Assembly (NCBI RefSeq): GCF_014648855.1
Contig: NZ_BMRX01000010.1
Span: 248,001 to 312,000, forward strand
DNA length: 64,000 nucleotides
Source of the DNA: Streptomyces parvulus
GTDB taxonomy: Bacteria; Actinomycetota; Actinomycetes; Streptomycetales; Streptomycetaceae
Direction of reading: 5' to 3'
The notes beneath the pieces are model-generated. The model did not search any database. It worked only from the letters and a program-made list of their open reading frames with translations, and had not been told where the DNA came from. Within the stretch, counting starts at the first letter, position 1; each line of letters opens with the position of its first letter. Made by a program: the position numbers and the translations under genes. This document shows, piece after piece, positions 23,867-31,597 of the stretch.

Positions 23867-25633
23867 TTACAGGTACTGACCGGTGTTCGCCACCGTGTCG
23901 ATCGAGCGTCCGGTGTCCGCGCCCTGCTTTCCGGTGACGAGCGTACGGATGTACACGATCCGCTCGCCCTTCTTTCCGGAGATCCGGGCCCAGTCGTCCG
24001 GGTTGGTGGTGTTGGGCAGGTCCTCGTTCTCCTTGAACTCGTCCACGCAGGCCTGGAGGAGGTGGGAGACGCGGAGGCCCTTCTGGTTCTTGTCGAGGAA
24101 GTCCTTGATCGCCATCTTCTTGGCGCGGCCCACGATGTTCTCGATCATGGCACCGGAATTGAAGTCCTTGAAATAGAGGACTTCCTTGTCGCCGTTGGCG
24201 TAGGTGACTTCCAGGAAGCGGTTCTCCTCGGATTCGGCGTACATGTGTTCCACCGCCGTCTGGATCATGCTCTGGACGGTGGCCGCCTTGTCCTTCTCGT
24301 GCTCCGAGAGGTCGTCGGAGTGGAGGGGCAGGCGCTCGGTGAGGTACTTGCCGAAGATGTCCTTGGCCGCCTCGGCGTCCGGACGCTCGATCTTGATCTT
24401 CACGTCGAGCCGGCCGGGCCGCAGGATGGCGGGGTCGATCATGTCCTCGCGGTTGGAGGCGCCGATCACGACCACGTTCTGCAGGCCCTCCACGCCGTCG
24501 ATCTCGGCGAGCAGCTGGGGGACGATGGTGTTCTCCACGTCCGAGCTGACACCGGAGCCGCGGGTGCGGAAGAGGGACTCCATCTCGTCGAAGAAGACGA
24601 TGACGGGGGTGCCCTCGCTGGCCTTCTCCCTGGCCCGCTGGAAGACCAGGCGGATCTGCCGCTCGGTCTCGCCGACGTACTTGTTCAGGAGCTCGGGGCC
24701 CTTGATGTTGAGGAAGAAGCTCTTGCCGGCGGCCTGGCCGGTCACCTCGGCGACCTTCTTGGCCAGCGAGTTGGCGACCGCCTTGGCGATGAGCGTCTTG
24801 CCGCATCCGGGGGGCCCGTAGAGCAGGACGCCCTTGGGCGGACGCAGCTCGTGCTCCCGGAACAGGTCCGGATAGAGATAGGGGAGCTCGACCGCGTCGC
24901 GGATGGCCTCGATCTGTCCGCCGAGGCCGCCGATCTGCTCGTAGCCGATGTCGGGGACCTCTTCGAGGACGAGTTCCTCGACCTCGCTCTTGGGCACGAC
25001 CTCGTAGACGTACCCGGAGCGTGGTTCGAGCAGGAGGGCGTCGCCCGGGCGGATGGTCAGGCCGCGCAGCGGTTCGGCGAGCCTCACCACCCTCTCCTCG
25101 TCGGTGTGCCCGAGCACCAGGGCGCGCTCGCCGTCCTCGAGGATCTCCTTGAGGGTGACGATGTCGCCGACGCTCTCGTACTCCATGGCCTCGACCACGT
25201 TGAGTGCTTCGTTGAGCATCAGTTCCTGGCCGCGCCGGAGCTCGTCGAGCTCGACGCTCGGGCTGACGTTCACCCGGAGTTTGCGGCCGCCGGTGAAGAT
25301 GTCGGCGGTGCCGTCCTCGTTGGCCTGCAGGAAGACTCCGAAGCCGGCCGGTGGCTGGGCCAGCCGGTCGACCTCCTCCTTGAGGGCCACGATCTGGTCG
25401 CGGGCCTCGCGGAGTGTGCCGGCGAGCCGCTCGTTCTGCGCGGAGACGCCGGCCAGGTTGGTCTGCAGTTCGACGATCCGCTCTTCGAGAATTCTCGTGT
25501 GCCGCGGAGATTCGGCGAGCTTGCGTCGCAGGACGGCGATCTCCTGCTCAAGATAGGCCACCTGCCCGGCCGGGTCGTCGGACCCGCGTCCCGGGCGGAT
25601 GCCGCGGTTCATGTCGTCGTCGTGGGCTGCCAC
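23867..25633 (-). CDS. arc: Proteasome-associated AAA ATPase (ARC/Mpa)
   Basis: Protein of 588 residues. An N-terminal coiled coil (about 24-92) binds Pup, followed by two OB-type interdomain folds (about 95-230). One AAA module has Walker A GPPGCGKT (273-280), Walker B VFFDEME, pore loop KYVGE and GRLDVKIKIERP. The C-terminus GQYL docks into the 20S alpha ring. It unfolds pupylated substrates into the proteasome. The GTG at 25633 is preceded by a strong AGGAGGTGAG element 8 nt away, so it is preferred to the longer ATG version. Confidence 0.95.
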   Translation of the reverse strand: MAAHDDDMNRGIRPGRGSDDPAGQVAYLEQEIAVLRRKLAESPRHTRILEERIVELQTNLAGVSAQNERLAGTLREARDQIVALKEEVDRLAQPPAGFGVFLQANEDGTADIFTGGRKLRVNVSPSVELDELRRGQELMLNEALNVVEAMEYESVGDIVTLKEILEDGERALVLGHTDEERVVRLAEPLRGLTIRPGDALLLEPRSGYVYEVVPKSEVEELVLEEVPDIGYEQIGGLGGQIEAIRDAVELPYLYPDLFREHELRPPKGVLLYGPPGCGKTLIAKAVANSLAKKVAEVTGQAAGKSFFLNIKGPELLNKYVGETERQIRLVFQRAREKASEGTPVIVFFDEMESLFRTRGSGVSSDVENTIVPQLLAEIDGVEGLQNVVVIGASNREDMIDPAILRPGRLDVKIKIERPDAEAAKDIFGKYLTERLPLHSDDLSEHEKDKAATVQSMIQTAVEHMYAESEENRFLEVTYANGDKEVLYFKDFNSGAMIENIVGRAKKMAIKDFLDKNQKGLRVSHLLQACVDEFKENEDLPNTTNPDDWARISGKKGERIVYIRTLVTGKQGADTGRSIDTVANTGQYL

Positions 25634-25878
25634 GGTCCTCACCTCCTCCATGGGGAGCTGGACGCTTCCAGACCCTACCTGGGTGGGTGTCGATTGAAAC
25701 CCCTAGATCACAAAGACTGTCGGGGTGTGTCCGATCTTCACCCTTGCGCTCTCCCTCACGCCAGGGGAATACCCACCGGACGTGAATGGAACCCAGGCGG
25801 GGGTACGCTCGAAGCGTTCAACACCCGTCAGAGCTGGCCGGATTCCCGAACGGCTCGGCGCAGGAAACGGCAGGAGAG

Positions 25879-26184
25879 ATGAGCGTGCAGCAGGAGGCCG
25901 GAGTCGACGGCGAGGCTCTGGAGGTCTGGATCGACCAGGACCTGTGTACCGGCGACGGCATCTGCGCCCAGTACGCGCCGGAGGTGTTCGAGCTGGACAT
26001 CGACGGTCTGGCGTACGTGAAGGGGGCCGGCGAGGAGCTGCTCCAGGCGCCGGGCGCGACAACACCCGTGCCGCTGCCGCTTCTCACCGACGTGGTCGAC
26101 TCCGCGAAGGAGTGTCCGGGTGAGTGCATCCACGTGCGTCGGGTTTCGGACAGGGCCGAGGTCTACGGTCCGGACGCAGAGTGA
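25879..26184 (+). CDS. Ferredoxin with CxxDxxC cluster motif
   Basis: Protein of 101 residues. Fe-S ligands appear at Cys23, Cys29 and Cys79 (CTGDGIC and ECPGEC). The second canonical Cys is replaced by Asp26, as in some [3Fe-4S] or Asp-ligated [4Fe-4S] ferredoxins. Cys83 is an extra cysteine. It is a small cytoplasmic electron carrier, possibly for a P450 or reductase encoded elsewhere. ATG at 25879 is assigned; GTG 25885 fits AGGAG spacing slightly better. Divergent from the arc gene across 245 bp. Confidence 0.85.
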   Translation: MSVQQEAGVDGEALEVWIDQDLCTGDGICAQYAPEVFELDIDGLAYVKGAGEELLQAPGATTPVPLPLLTDVVDSAKECPGECIHVRRVSDRAEVYGPDAE

Positions 26185-26228
26185 CCAAAATGTGACTCAT
26201 CGCCTACGCTGTGTGACTGCCTGCCGGG

Positions 26229-26807
26229 TCACACCGTTCGCGCCTGGGAGGGCGTCTCGCCGACGAACGCGCCGTTCCGCCAGCGCCACTTCGGGTGGTC
26301 GGTGACGTCGGGGCAGCAACTGGGCACGTCGGCCGACGAGTAGCCGAGGAGGGTGGCCCGGACCAGGCCGCCGCCGTCCACCGCCAGGTCGGTGACCGTG
26401 TGGCGGTCCTTCGGGTCCACCAGGGTGGCGACGACCCGGGGCTTGCCGCCGTCCGCCCCGCGCGTGAGGACGTACACGCCGTCGGGCGGGGTGCCCATGG
26501 GGGCGTCGCAGTGCACGGCGGCCACGGTCTCGGGCCGTCCGTCCCCGTCGAGGTCCCCGGACGCCTTCTTGCGCACCACCGCTTCGACCGGGCCGCAGTC
26601 CAGGGGGAAGGCGACGGCCGCGGGGTCGGGGGGCGTGCCGTGGGCCGGCGCGGTCCGCGTGCCGGTGGCGGGCTGCGCGGCGGTCGCCGCGTCGGGCTGG
26701 AGGACCGAGGACAGGGCGACCACCGCGGCGACGGCCGTGGCGGTGGCGACCCAGTGGATCGGCCGCGTGTGCGTGTGGGACAGATCCGGAACGGCGAGGT
26801 GCTGCAC
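26229..26807 (-). CDS. Secreted protein of unknown function
   Basis: Protein of 192 residues. A hydrophobic segment (WVATATAVAAVVALSSVL, about residues 18-35) ends at AATAAQP, consistent with a signal peptide. The mature part contains SGDLDGDGRPETVAAVHC, a calcium-loop-like DxDGDG repeat as in VCBS/FG-GAP proteins, and four cysteines, two adjacent (SCCPD). No enzymatic motif is visible. The GTG start at 26807 has GGAGAC 7 nt upstream. It is convergent with the ferredoxin gene, with 44 bp between stops. Confidence 0.75.
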   Translation of the reverse strand: MQHLAVPDLSHTHTRPIHWVATATAVAAVVALSSVLQPDAATAAQPATGTRTAPAHGTPPDPAAVAFPLDCGPVEAVVRKKASGDLDGDGRPETVAAVHCDAPMGTPPDGVYVLTRGADGGKPRVVATLVDPKDRHTVTDLAVDGGGLVRATLLGYSSADVPSCCPDVTDHPKWRWRNGAFVGETPSQARTV

Positions 26808-26967
26808 GAGGAGTGTCTCCTGTGAGGGCTGTACCGGTGGGGGTGGCCAGCATCGTGCCACACGTCACAGTGCGGGGGAACGGTGGGGTGGGTACTCGGA
26901 CGGATTGCCGATGGCACCCCGGTGCGCGCGGTCCTCGCCGGGTCGCAGCGGCGCGGGCAACACGACG

Positions 26968-27015
26968 GAGCCGTGGTGGAGTTCCCGGCATGGTGCGGGA
27001 ACTCCACCACGGCTC
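26968..27015. repeat. 20-bp perfect inverted repeat with 8-nt loop
   Basis: Left arm 26968-26987 (GAGCCGTGGTGGAGTTCCCG) is the exact reverse complement of the right arm 26996-27015; the loop is GCATGGTG. It lies 33 bp downstream of the trmI stop (27048) and about 160 bp upstream of the secreted-protein start, so trmI termination is the simplest role. No T tract follows in either direction. A small RNA or mobile-element remnant is also possible. Confidence 0.8.
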
Positions 27016-27047
27016 ATCGGCGTTGGTGGGTGGAGCAAAGCCTGCGC

Positions 27048-27950
27048 CTAGCGGCCCGAGCCTCCGTCGGCGTTGGGGCCGGAGTAGTCCTCGCCGTAGG
27101 CGCCCTTGGCGGGACGGCGGCGGCGCATGGGCGGCTCGACGCCGTCGGCGAGGCGCCGGGCGGTGAGCAGGAAGCCGGTGTGGCCGATCATCCGGTGGTC
27201 CGGGCGGACGGCGAGGCCCTCGACGTGCCAGTTGCGGATCATCGTCTCCCAGGACGTCGGCTCGTTGAAGGAGCCGATCTCGCGGATGGACTCGACGGTC
27301 CGGGCGAGCTGGGTGGTGGTGGCGACGTAGCAGCACAGGATGCCGCCGGGCACGAGCGCCTTGGAGACGGCCTCCAGGCACTCCCAGGGCGCGAGCATGT
27401 CGAGGATGACGCGGTCGACCTCGGTGTCGGACAGGTTGTCCTGGAGATCGCCGACCGTGAGCTGCCAGGCGGGGTGCGGCTCGCCGAAGTAGCGCTCCAC
27501 GTTCTGGCGGGCGATGTCGGCGAAGTCCTCGCGGCGCTCGTAGGAGTGCAGCATGCCCTGGTCGCCGATGGCGCGCAGCAGGAAGCTGCTCAGCGAGCCG
27601 GAGCCGACGCCTGCCTCGACGACGCGTGCGCCGGGGAAGATGTCGGCGAAGGCGAGGATCTGCCCCGCGTCCTTCGGGTAGACGACGGCTGCCCCGCGGG
27701 GCATGGACAGGACGTAGTCGGGGAGCAGGGGGCGCAGCGCGAGGTAGGCGACGTTCCCGGTGGTGCGGACGACGCTGCCCTCGGGAGCACCGATCAGTTC
27801 GTCGTGGGGGAAGGAACCCTTGTGGGTGTGGAAGTTCTTCCCGGCCTCGAGCGTGAACGTGTAGTGGCGGCCCTTGGGGTCGGTCAGCTGAACCTGGTCC
27901 CCGACCTTGAAGGGCCCGCGCCTGCGGGCGGCACCGGTCGGTTCGGACAT
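27048..27950 (-). CDS. trmI: tRNA (adenine-58-N1)-methyltransferase TrmI
   Basis: Protein of 300 residues. A small N-terminal beta domain (KVGDQVQLTDPKGRHYTFTLEAG) is followed by a Rossmann methyltransferase with the SAM loop VVEAGVGSGSLSSFLLRA. VILDMLAPWECLEAV lies at the catalytic Asp position, and a conserved PTSWETMIRNWHVEGL follows. It methylates A58 in the tRNA T-loop as a homotetramer. A basic, Gly-rich tail ends the protein. It forms a leftward unit after the site-2 protease gene. Confidence 0.93.
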   Translation of the reverse strand: MSEPTGAARRRGPFKVGDQVQLTDPKGRHYTFTLEAGKNFHTHKGSFPHDELIGAPEGSVVRTTGNVAYLALRPLLPDYVLSMPRGAAVVYPKDAGQILAFADIFPGARVVEAGVGSGSLSSFLLRAIGDQGMLHSYERREDFADIARQNVERYFGEPHPAWQLTVGDLQDNLSDTEVDRVILDMLAPWECLEAVSKALVPGGILCCYVATTTQLARTVESIREIGSFNEPTSWETMIRNWHVEGLAVRPDHRMIGHTGFLLTARRLADGVEPPMRRRRPAKGAYGEDYSGPNADGGSGR

Positions 27951-28075
27951 GTGACCAGCCTACCGGTTCCCTGCGGGGGGCCGGACCAGCGCAGGGGGCG
28001 GTGGCCGCGTGCGTGCCGACGGCGCGGGCCGTACGGGGTCGCTCGCGCGGTGACCCGCGCCCCTTCGGGGCTCGT

Positions 28076-29635
28076 TCAGCTCGGCCTTGCCATGGCCTTC
28101 ACGAAGGCGCGCTCGACGTCGGCCGCGGACAGGACGCCGTAGATCGCGCCGGTCTCCTCGACGACCAGGTACTCGCTGGCGGGGTTGGCGCGCAGGGCGT
28201 CCAGCAGCTCCTCCCCGGACAGCTCGGCGGAGACCCGCATGCCGTCGGTGAGGTCCTGGGCGAGGGTGCTCACCGGCACCCAGGGGCGGCGGTGCTCGGG
28301 CACGCCGACGATGGCGGCCTCGCGGACCAGGGAGACGGGGCCGCCCTCGCTGTCGACGACGACCAGGGCGCGGGCGCCGGAGGCGTTGGCGCGGCGCAGG
28401 GCCTCGGAGAGCGGGGTGTCCGCGGGTACCGGGACGGCGCGCCGGGTGAGGGCGCGGGCGCGCAGCTCGGGGAGGTGCTCGCGCAGCCGGGCCATGCGGA
28501 GGCTGTTCCCGGCGCCGGTCCAGATGATGGCGGCGAGGATCGCGGCGAGCAGGGCGTCCATGACGGTGTCCATGCCGACGTTGTCCACGGCGTCGGAGCC
28601 GAGGGCCCCGGACTGGGTGAGCAGCGGCAGGCCGATCAGGACGGAGACGGCGAGGGCCCGGCCGACCCAGGCGGCGGCGACGGTGCCGTGCATGGGCTTG
28701 CCGGTGATCTTCCAGACGACGGCGCGGAGCATGCGCCCGCCGTCGAGGGGGAGGCCGGGCAGCAGGTTGAAGGCGGCCACGATCAGGTTGGAGATCATCA
28801 GCCCGGCCAGGAGGACACCGGGGACGGTGCCCGGCTCCACGGGGAGCAGGGCGAGGTAGAAGACGCCGGACAGGACCAGGGAGAGCAGCGGGCCGACGAA
28901 GGCCAGCACGAACTCGCGCCCGGGGGTCTCGGCCTCCTTCTCGATCTCGGAGACGCCGCCGAAGAACTGGAGCTGGATGCGGCGCACCGGGAGCTTGAAG
29001 CGGAGTGCGGCGACGGTGTGGGCCAGTTCGTGGACGAGGACGGAGGCGTAGAAGGCGACCGCGAAGAAGAGGGAGACCAGGTAGCGGGCGGCGCCCAGCT
29101 CGGGCAGGACCCGGTCGAGCTGCCCGCCGAACACCCAGGTGATCAGGGCGGCGACCAGGAACCAGCTGGGCGCGACGTACACGGGAACGCCGAAGGGCCT
29201 GCCCATCAGCAGCCCTCCCCCGGGCTCGGGTTTGCGCTGCGGCGGGCGCCCGGGGCCGCGGCCCCGGCCGGTGCCGTGCGGCCCGCCGGCGGCGTGGTGA
29301 GCCGGGACGTGCGGGCCGCGGCCGGGCTCCGGGTGCTCCGGCTCGTGAACCGGAGGCTCCGGGGCCGGTGCCTCCGGGGCCGGTGCCTCCGGGGCGGGGG
29401 GCTGCGGGGCGGGGGGCTCCGGGGTGGGCGGCTGCGGGGCAGGTGGCTGCGCCGCCGGGCCGTCGGGTGCCGGGTGCTGGGGGTCCCGGGGATCCGGGCC
29501 CGGTGTGCCGGGCGTCGCGGCGGCCGCGGGGTCCGGCTGTGTGCCGTCGGCGGCCGGGGCCGTGGGACCTGACTGGGGCCGGGCCGGCTCGTCGTTGCCG
29601 GACCGCGGCTGCCCGCTCCCGCCGCTCACGTCCAC
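28076..29635 (-). CDS. M50 site-2 protease with CBS domains and Pro-rich N-terminus
   Basis: Protein of 519 residues. The first ~140 residues are a Pro/Ala/Glu-rich, probably disordered tail with repeated APEAPAPEP-like units. Then come six membrane segments with the zinc motif HELAH (202-206) and NLLPGLPLDGGRML, and a C-terminal CBS-domain pair (about 385-510). It is an intramembrane metalloprotease whose CBS pair may sense nucleotides. The GTG at 29635 is used because AGGGGA precedes it. An internal ATG at 29206, before MGRPFGVPV, also has a strong GGGGGAGGG site and would give a 376-residue protein. Confidence 0.88.
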   Translation of the reverse strand: MDVSGGSGQPRSGNDEPARPQSGPTAPAADGTQPDPAAAATPGTPGPDPRDPQHPAPDGPAAQPPAPQPPTPEPPAPQPPAPEAPAPEAPAPEPPVHEPEHPEPGRGPHVPAHHAAGGPHGTGRGRGPGRPPQRKPEPGGGLLMGRPFGVPVYVAPSWFLVAALITWVFGGQLDRVLPELGAARYLVSLFFAVAFYASVLVHELAHTVAALRFKLPVRRIQLQFFGGVSEIEKEAETPGREFVLAFVGPLLSLVLSGVFYLALLPVEPGTVPGVLLAGLMISNLIVAAFNLLPGLPLDGGRMLRAVVWKITGKPMHGTVAAAWVGRALAVSVLIGLPLLTQSGALGSDAVDNVGMDTVMDALLAAILAAIIWTGAGNSLRMARLREHLPELRARALTRRAVPVPADTPLSEALRRANASGARALVVVDSEGGPVSLVREAAIVGVPEHRRPWVPVSTLAQDLTDGMRVSAELSGEELLDALRANPASEYLVVEETGAIYGVLSAADVERAFVKAMARPS

Positions 29636-29806
29636 GCTGTCCCCTCGTTCGAAGCGTCTCCCGCCTGCCCGACGGGAGGGTCTCCTGTCGATGGTATGCG
29701 TCCACCGCCGCCCGTTCCGCCCCGGCACCCCTGTCCTTCCCTTCCGTCACACCGGTCGGGGCGCGGGCTGGGTGACTGTCAGTGGCGGGCCGTAAGGTCT
29801 GTGGGC

Positions 29807-30796
29807 ATGGAGACGAGCACGGAGGAAGTCGCGGAGGAGGCGGGCGGCCCCGCCCGACTGGCGACGGCGACGACGGCGGTGGACGGCGCGGACGCGGCGG
29901 TGGTCCCGGCGGCCCCCGGCCCGGTTCCCGTGCCCGCCCCGGTGGCGATACGGCCCGCCTCCCTCTCCCCGTCCCGGGCCGGCGACTTCATGCAGTGCCC
30001 CCTGCTGTACCGGTTCCGGGTCATCGACCGGCTGCCGGAGAAGCCCAGCGAGGCGGCGACCAGGGGCACCCTGGTGCACGCGGTGCTGGAGCGGCTCTTC
30101 GACGCTCCCGCGGCCGAGCGCACCGCGCCGAGGGCCAGGGCGCTGGTGCCGGGCCAGTGGGACCGGCTGCGGGAGAGCAGGCCGGAGGTGGGCGAGCTGT
30201 TCGCGGACGACCCGCGGGGCGAGCGGCTGGCCCGGTGGCTCACCGAGGCGGAGCAGCTGGTCGAGCGCTGGTTCACCCTGGAGGACCCCAGCCGGCTGGA
30301 GCCCGCCGAGCGGGAGCTGTTCGTGGAGACGGAGCTGGACTCCGGCCTGCGGCTGCGCGGCATCATCGACCGCGTCGACGTGGCCCCCACCGGCGAGGTG
30401 CGGATCGTCGACTACAAGACGGGCAAGGCCCCCAGGCCGCAGTACGCCGAGGGCGCGCTGTTCCAGATGAAGTTCTACGCGCTGGTGGTCTGGCGGCTGA
30501 AGAAGGTCGTCCCGCGCCGGCTCCAGCTGGTGTATCTGGGCAGCGGCGACGTCCTCACCTACGACCCGGTCCTCGCCGACCTGGAGCGGGTGGAGCGCAA
30601 GCTGCTGGCCTTGTGGGAGGCGATCCGGCTGGCGACCGAGACGGGTGACTGGCGGCCGCGTCCCACCAAGCTGTGCGGCTGGTGCGACCACCAGGAGCAC
30701 TGCCCGGAGTTCGGCGGCACTCCCCCGCCCTACCCGCTGCCGGTGAGGGCGCCCGAGTCCGACGGCACCGAGCAGGGCAGAATGGGCCCGGGCTAG
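29807..30796 (+). CDS. RecB-family PD-(D/E)XK exonuclease with Fe-S cysteines
   Basis: Protein of 329 residues. After a ~50-residue Ala/Pro-rich tail, the domain starts with SPSRAGDFMQCPLLYRF (Cys64). It carries GTLVHAVLERL, IDRVD (Asp188) and IVDYKTGK (Asp202, Lys204), which form the metal-dependent nuclease site. It ends with LCGWCDHQEHC (Cys290, Cys293, Cys299). The four cysteines match the AddB/Cas4-type [4Fe-4S] clamp. This is a stand-alone nuclease domain without a helicase, probably acting in DNA repair. ATG at 29807 follows AAGG. It is divergent from the protease gene. Confidence 0.9.
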   Translation: METSTEEVAEEAGGPARLATATTAVDGADAAVVPAAPGPVPVPAPVAIRPASLSPSRAGDFMQCPLLYRFRVIDRLPEKPSEAATRGTLVHAVLERLFDAPAAERTAPRARALVPGQWDRLRESRPEVGELFADDPRGERLARWLTEAEQLVERWFTLEDPSRLEPAERELFVETELDSGLRLRGIIDRVDVAPTGEVRIVDYKTGKAPRPQYAEGALFQMKFYALVVWRLKKVVPRRLQLVYLGSGDVLTYDPVLADLERVERKLLALWEAIRLATETGDWRPRPTKLCGWCDHQEHCPEFGGTPPPYPLPVRAPESDGTEQGRMGPG

Positions 30797-30811
30797 CCGA
30801 AGGAGACTCAC

Positions 30812-31483
30812 GTGGCCATCCGCGTCCTACTGGTCGACGACCAGCCGCTGCTGCGCACGGGCTTCCGGATGATTCTGGAGGCGGAGCAGGACATCGCGGT
30901 CGTCGGCGAGGCCGGAGACGGCCTCCAGGCGCTCGACCAGGTGCGGGCGTTGCAGCCCGACGTCGTGCTGATGGACATCCGCATGCCGCGGATGGACGGT
31001 GTGGAGGCGACCCGGCAGATCACCGGGCCCGAGCGCGACGGCCCGGCGAAGGTGCTGGTGCTGACCACGTTCGACCTCGACGAGTACGTGGTGGAGGCGC
31101 TGAAGGCGGGCGCCAGCGGCTTCCTGCTCAAGGACGCTCCGGCCAACGAGCTGGTGCAGGCGATCCGGGTGGTGGCGGGCGGCGAGGCGATGCTCGCGCC
31201 GAGCATCACGCGGCGGCTGCTCGACAAGTACGCCACCCACCTGCCCTCGGGCGACGAGCCGGTGCCGGACACCCTGCACACGCTGACGGACCGTGAGGTC
31301 GAGGTGCTGAAGCTGGTGGCGCGGGGCCTGTCCAACGCGGAGATCGCCGCCGACCTCTTCGTCAGCGAGACCACCGTGAAGACGCACGTGGGCCATGTGC
31401 TGACCAAGTTGGGCCTGCGGGACCGGGTGCAGGCCGCGGTCTACGCGTACGAGAGCGGTCTGGTCCGCCCCGGCGCGCAGTAG
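30812..31483 (+). CDS. NarL/LuxR-type response regulator, no adjacent kinase
   Basis: Protein of 223 residues. The receiver domain has LLVDDQ, phosphoacceptor Asp in VVLMDIRMPRMDG (about residue 54), Thr in LVLTTFD and Lys in LLKDAP. The C-terminal LuxR helix-turn-helix has LTDREVEVLKLVARGLSNAEIA and SETTVKTHVGHVLTKLGLRDR. It is a DNA-binding regulator. No histidine kinase is adjacent, so it is orphan or partnered elsewhere. The GTG start has AAGGAG 8 nt upstream, 15 bp after the nuclease stop, so the two genes may be co-transcribed. Confidence 0.92.
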   Translation: MAIRVLLVDDQPLLRTGFRMILEAEQDIAVVGEAGDGLQALDQVRALQPDVVLMDIRMPRMDGVEATRQITGPERDGPAKVLVLTTFDLDEYVVEALKAGASGFLLKDAPANELVQAIRVVAGGEAMLAPSITRRLLDKYATHLPSGDEPVPDTLHTLTDREVEVLKLVARGLSNAEIAADLFVSETTVKTHVGHVLTKLGLRDRVQAAVYAYESGLVRPGAQ

Positions 31484-31538
31484 CGCCTCCGGCACGCCGC
31501 CCGCGCGCGGCGGGCCGGCGTCCCGCACACGCGAAAGC

Positions 31539-31580
31539 CCGAAGGGCGCCCTTCTCCGGTCGGAGGAGGGCGCCCTTCGG
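31539..31580. terminator. Bidirectional hairpin between response regulator and binding-protein genes
   Basis: A 20-bp stem with a single mismatch (31539-31558 with 31561-31580) and a 2-nt loop lies between the convergent stops at 31483 and 31598. It is an unusually long stem. Confidence 0.8.
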
Positions 31581-31597
31581 TTCGTGTCGCGCGGGTG

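Noticed and set aside
26882..27166. Open frames around the 20-bp inverted repeat
   Set aside because: Frames reading through the hairpin have no ribosome site or codon bias and are disrupted by the palindrome's symmetry.
28059..28071. Short GCCCC-TTC-GGGGC hairpin after the site-2 protease
   Set aside because: Only a 5-bp stem with no T tract; too weak to call a terminator.
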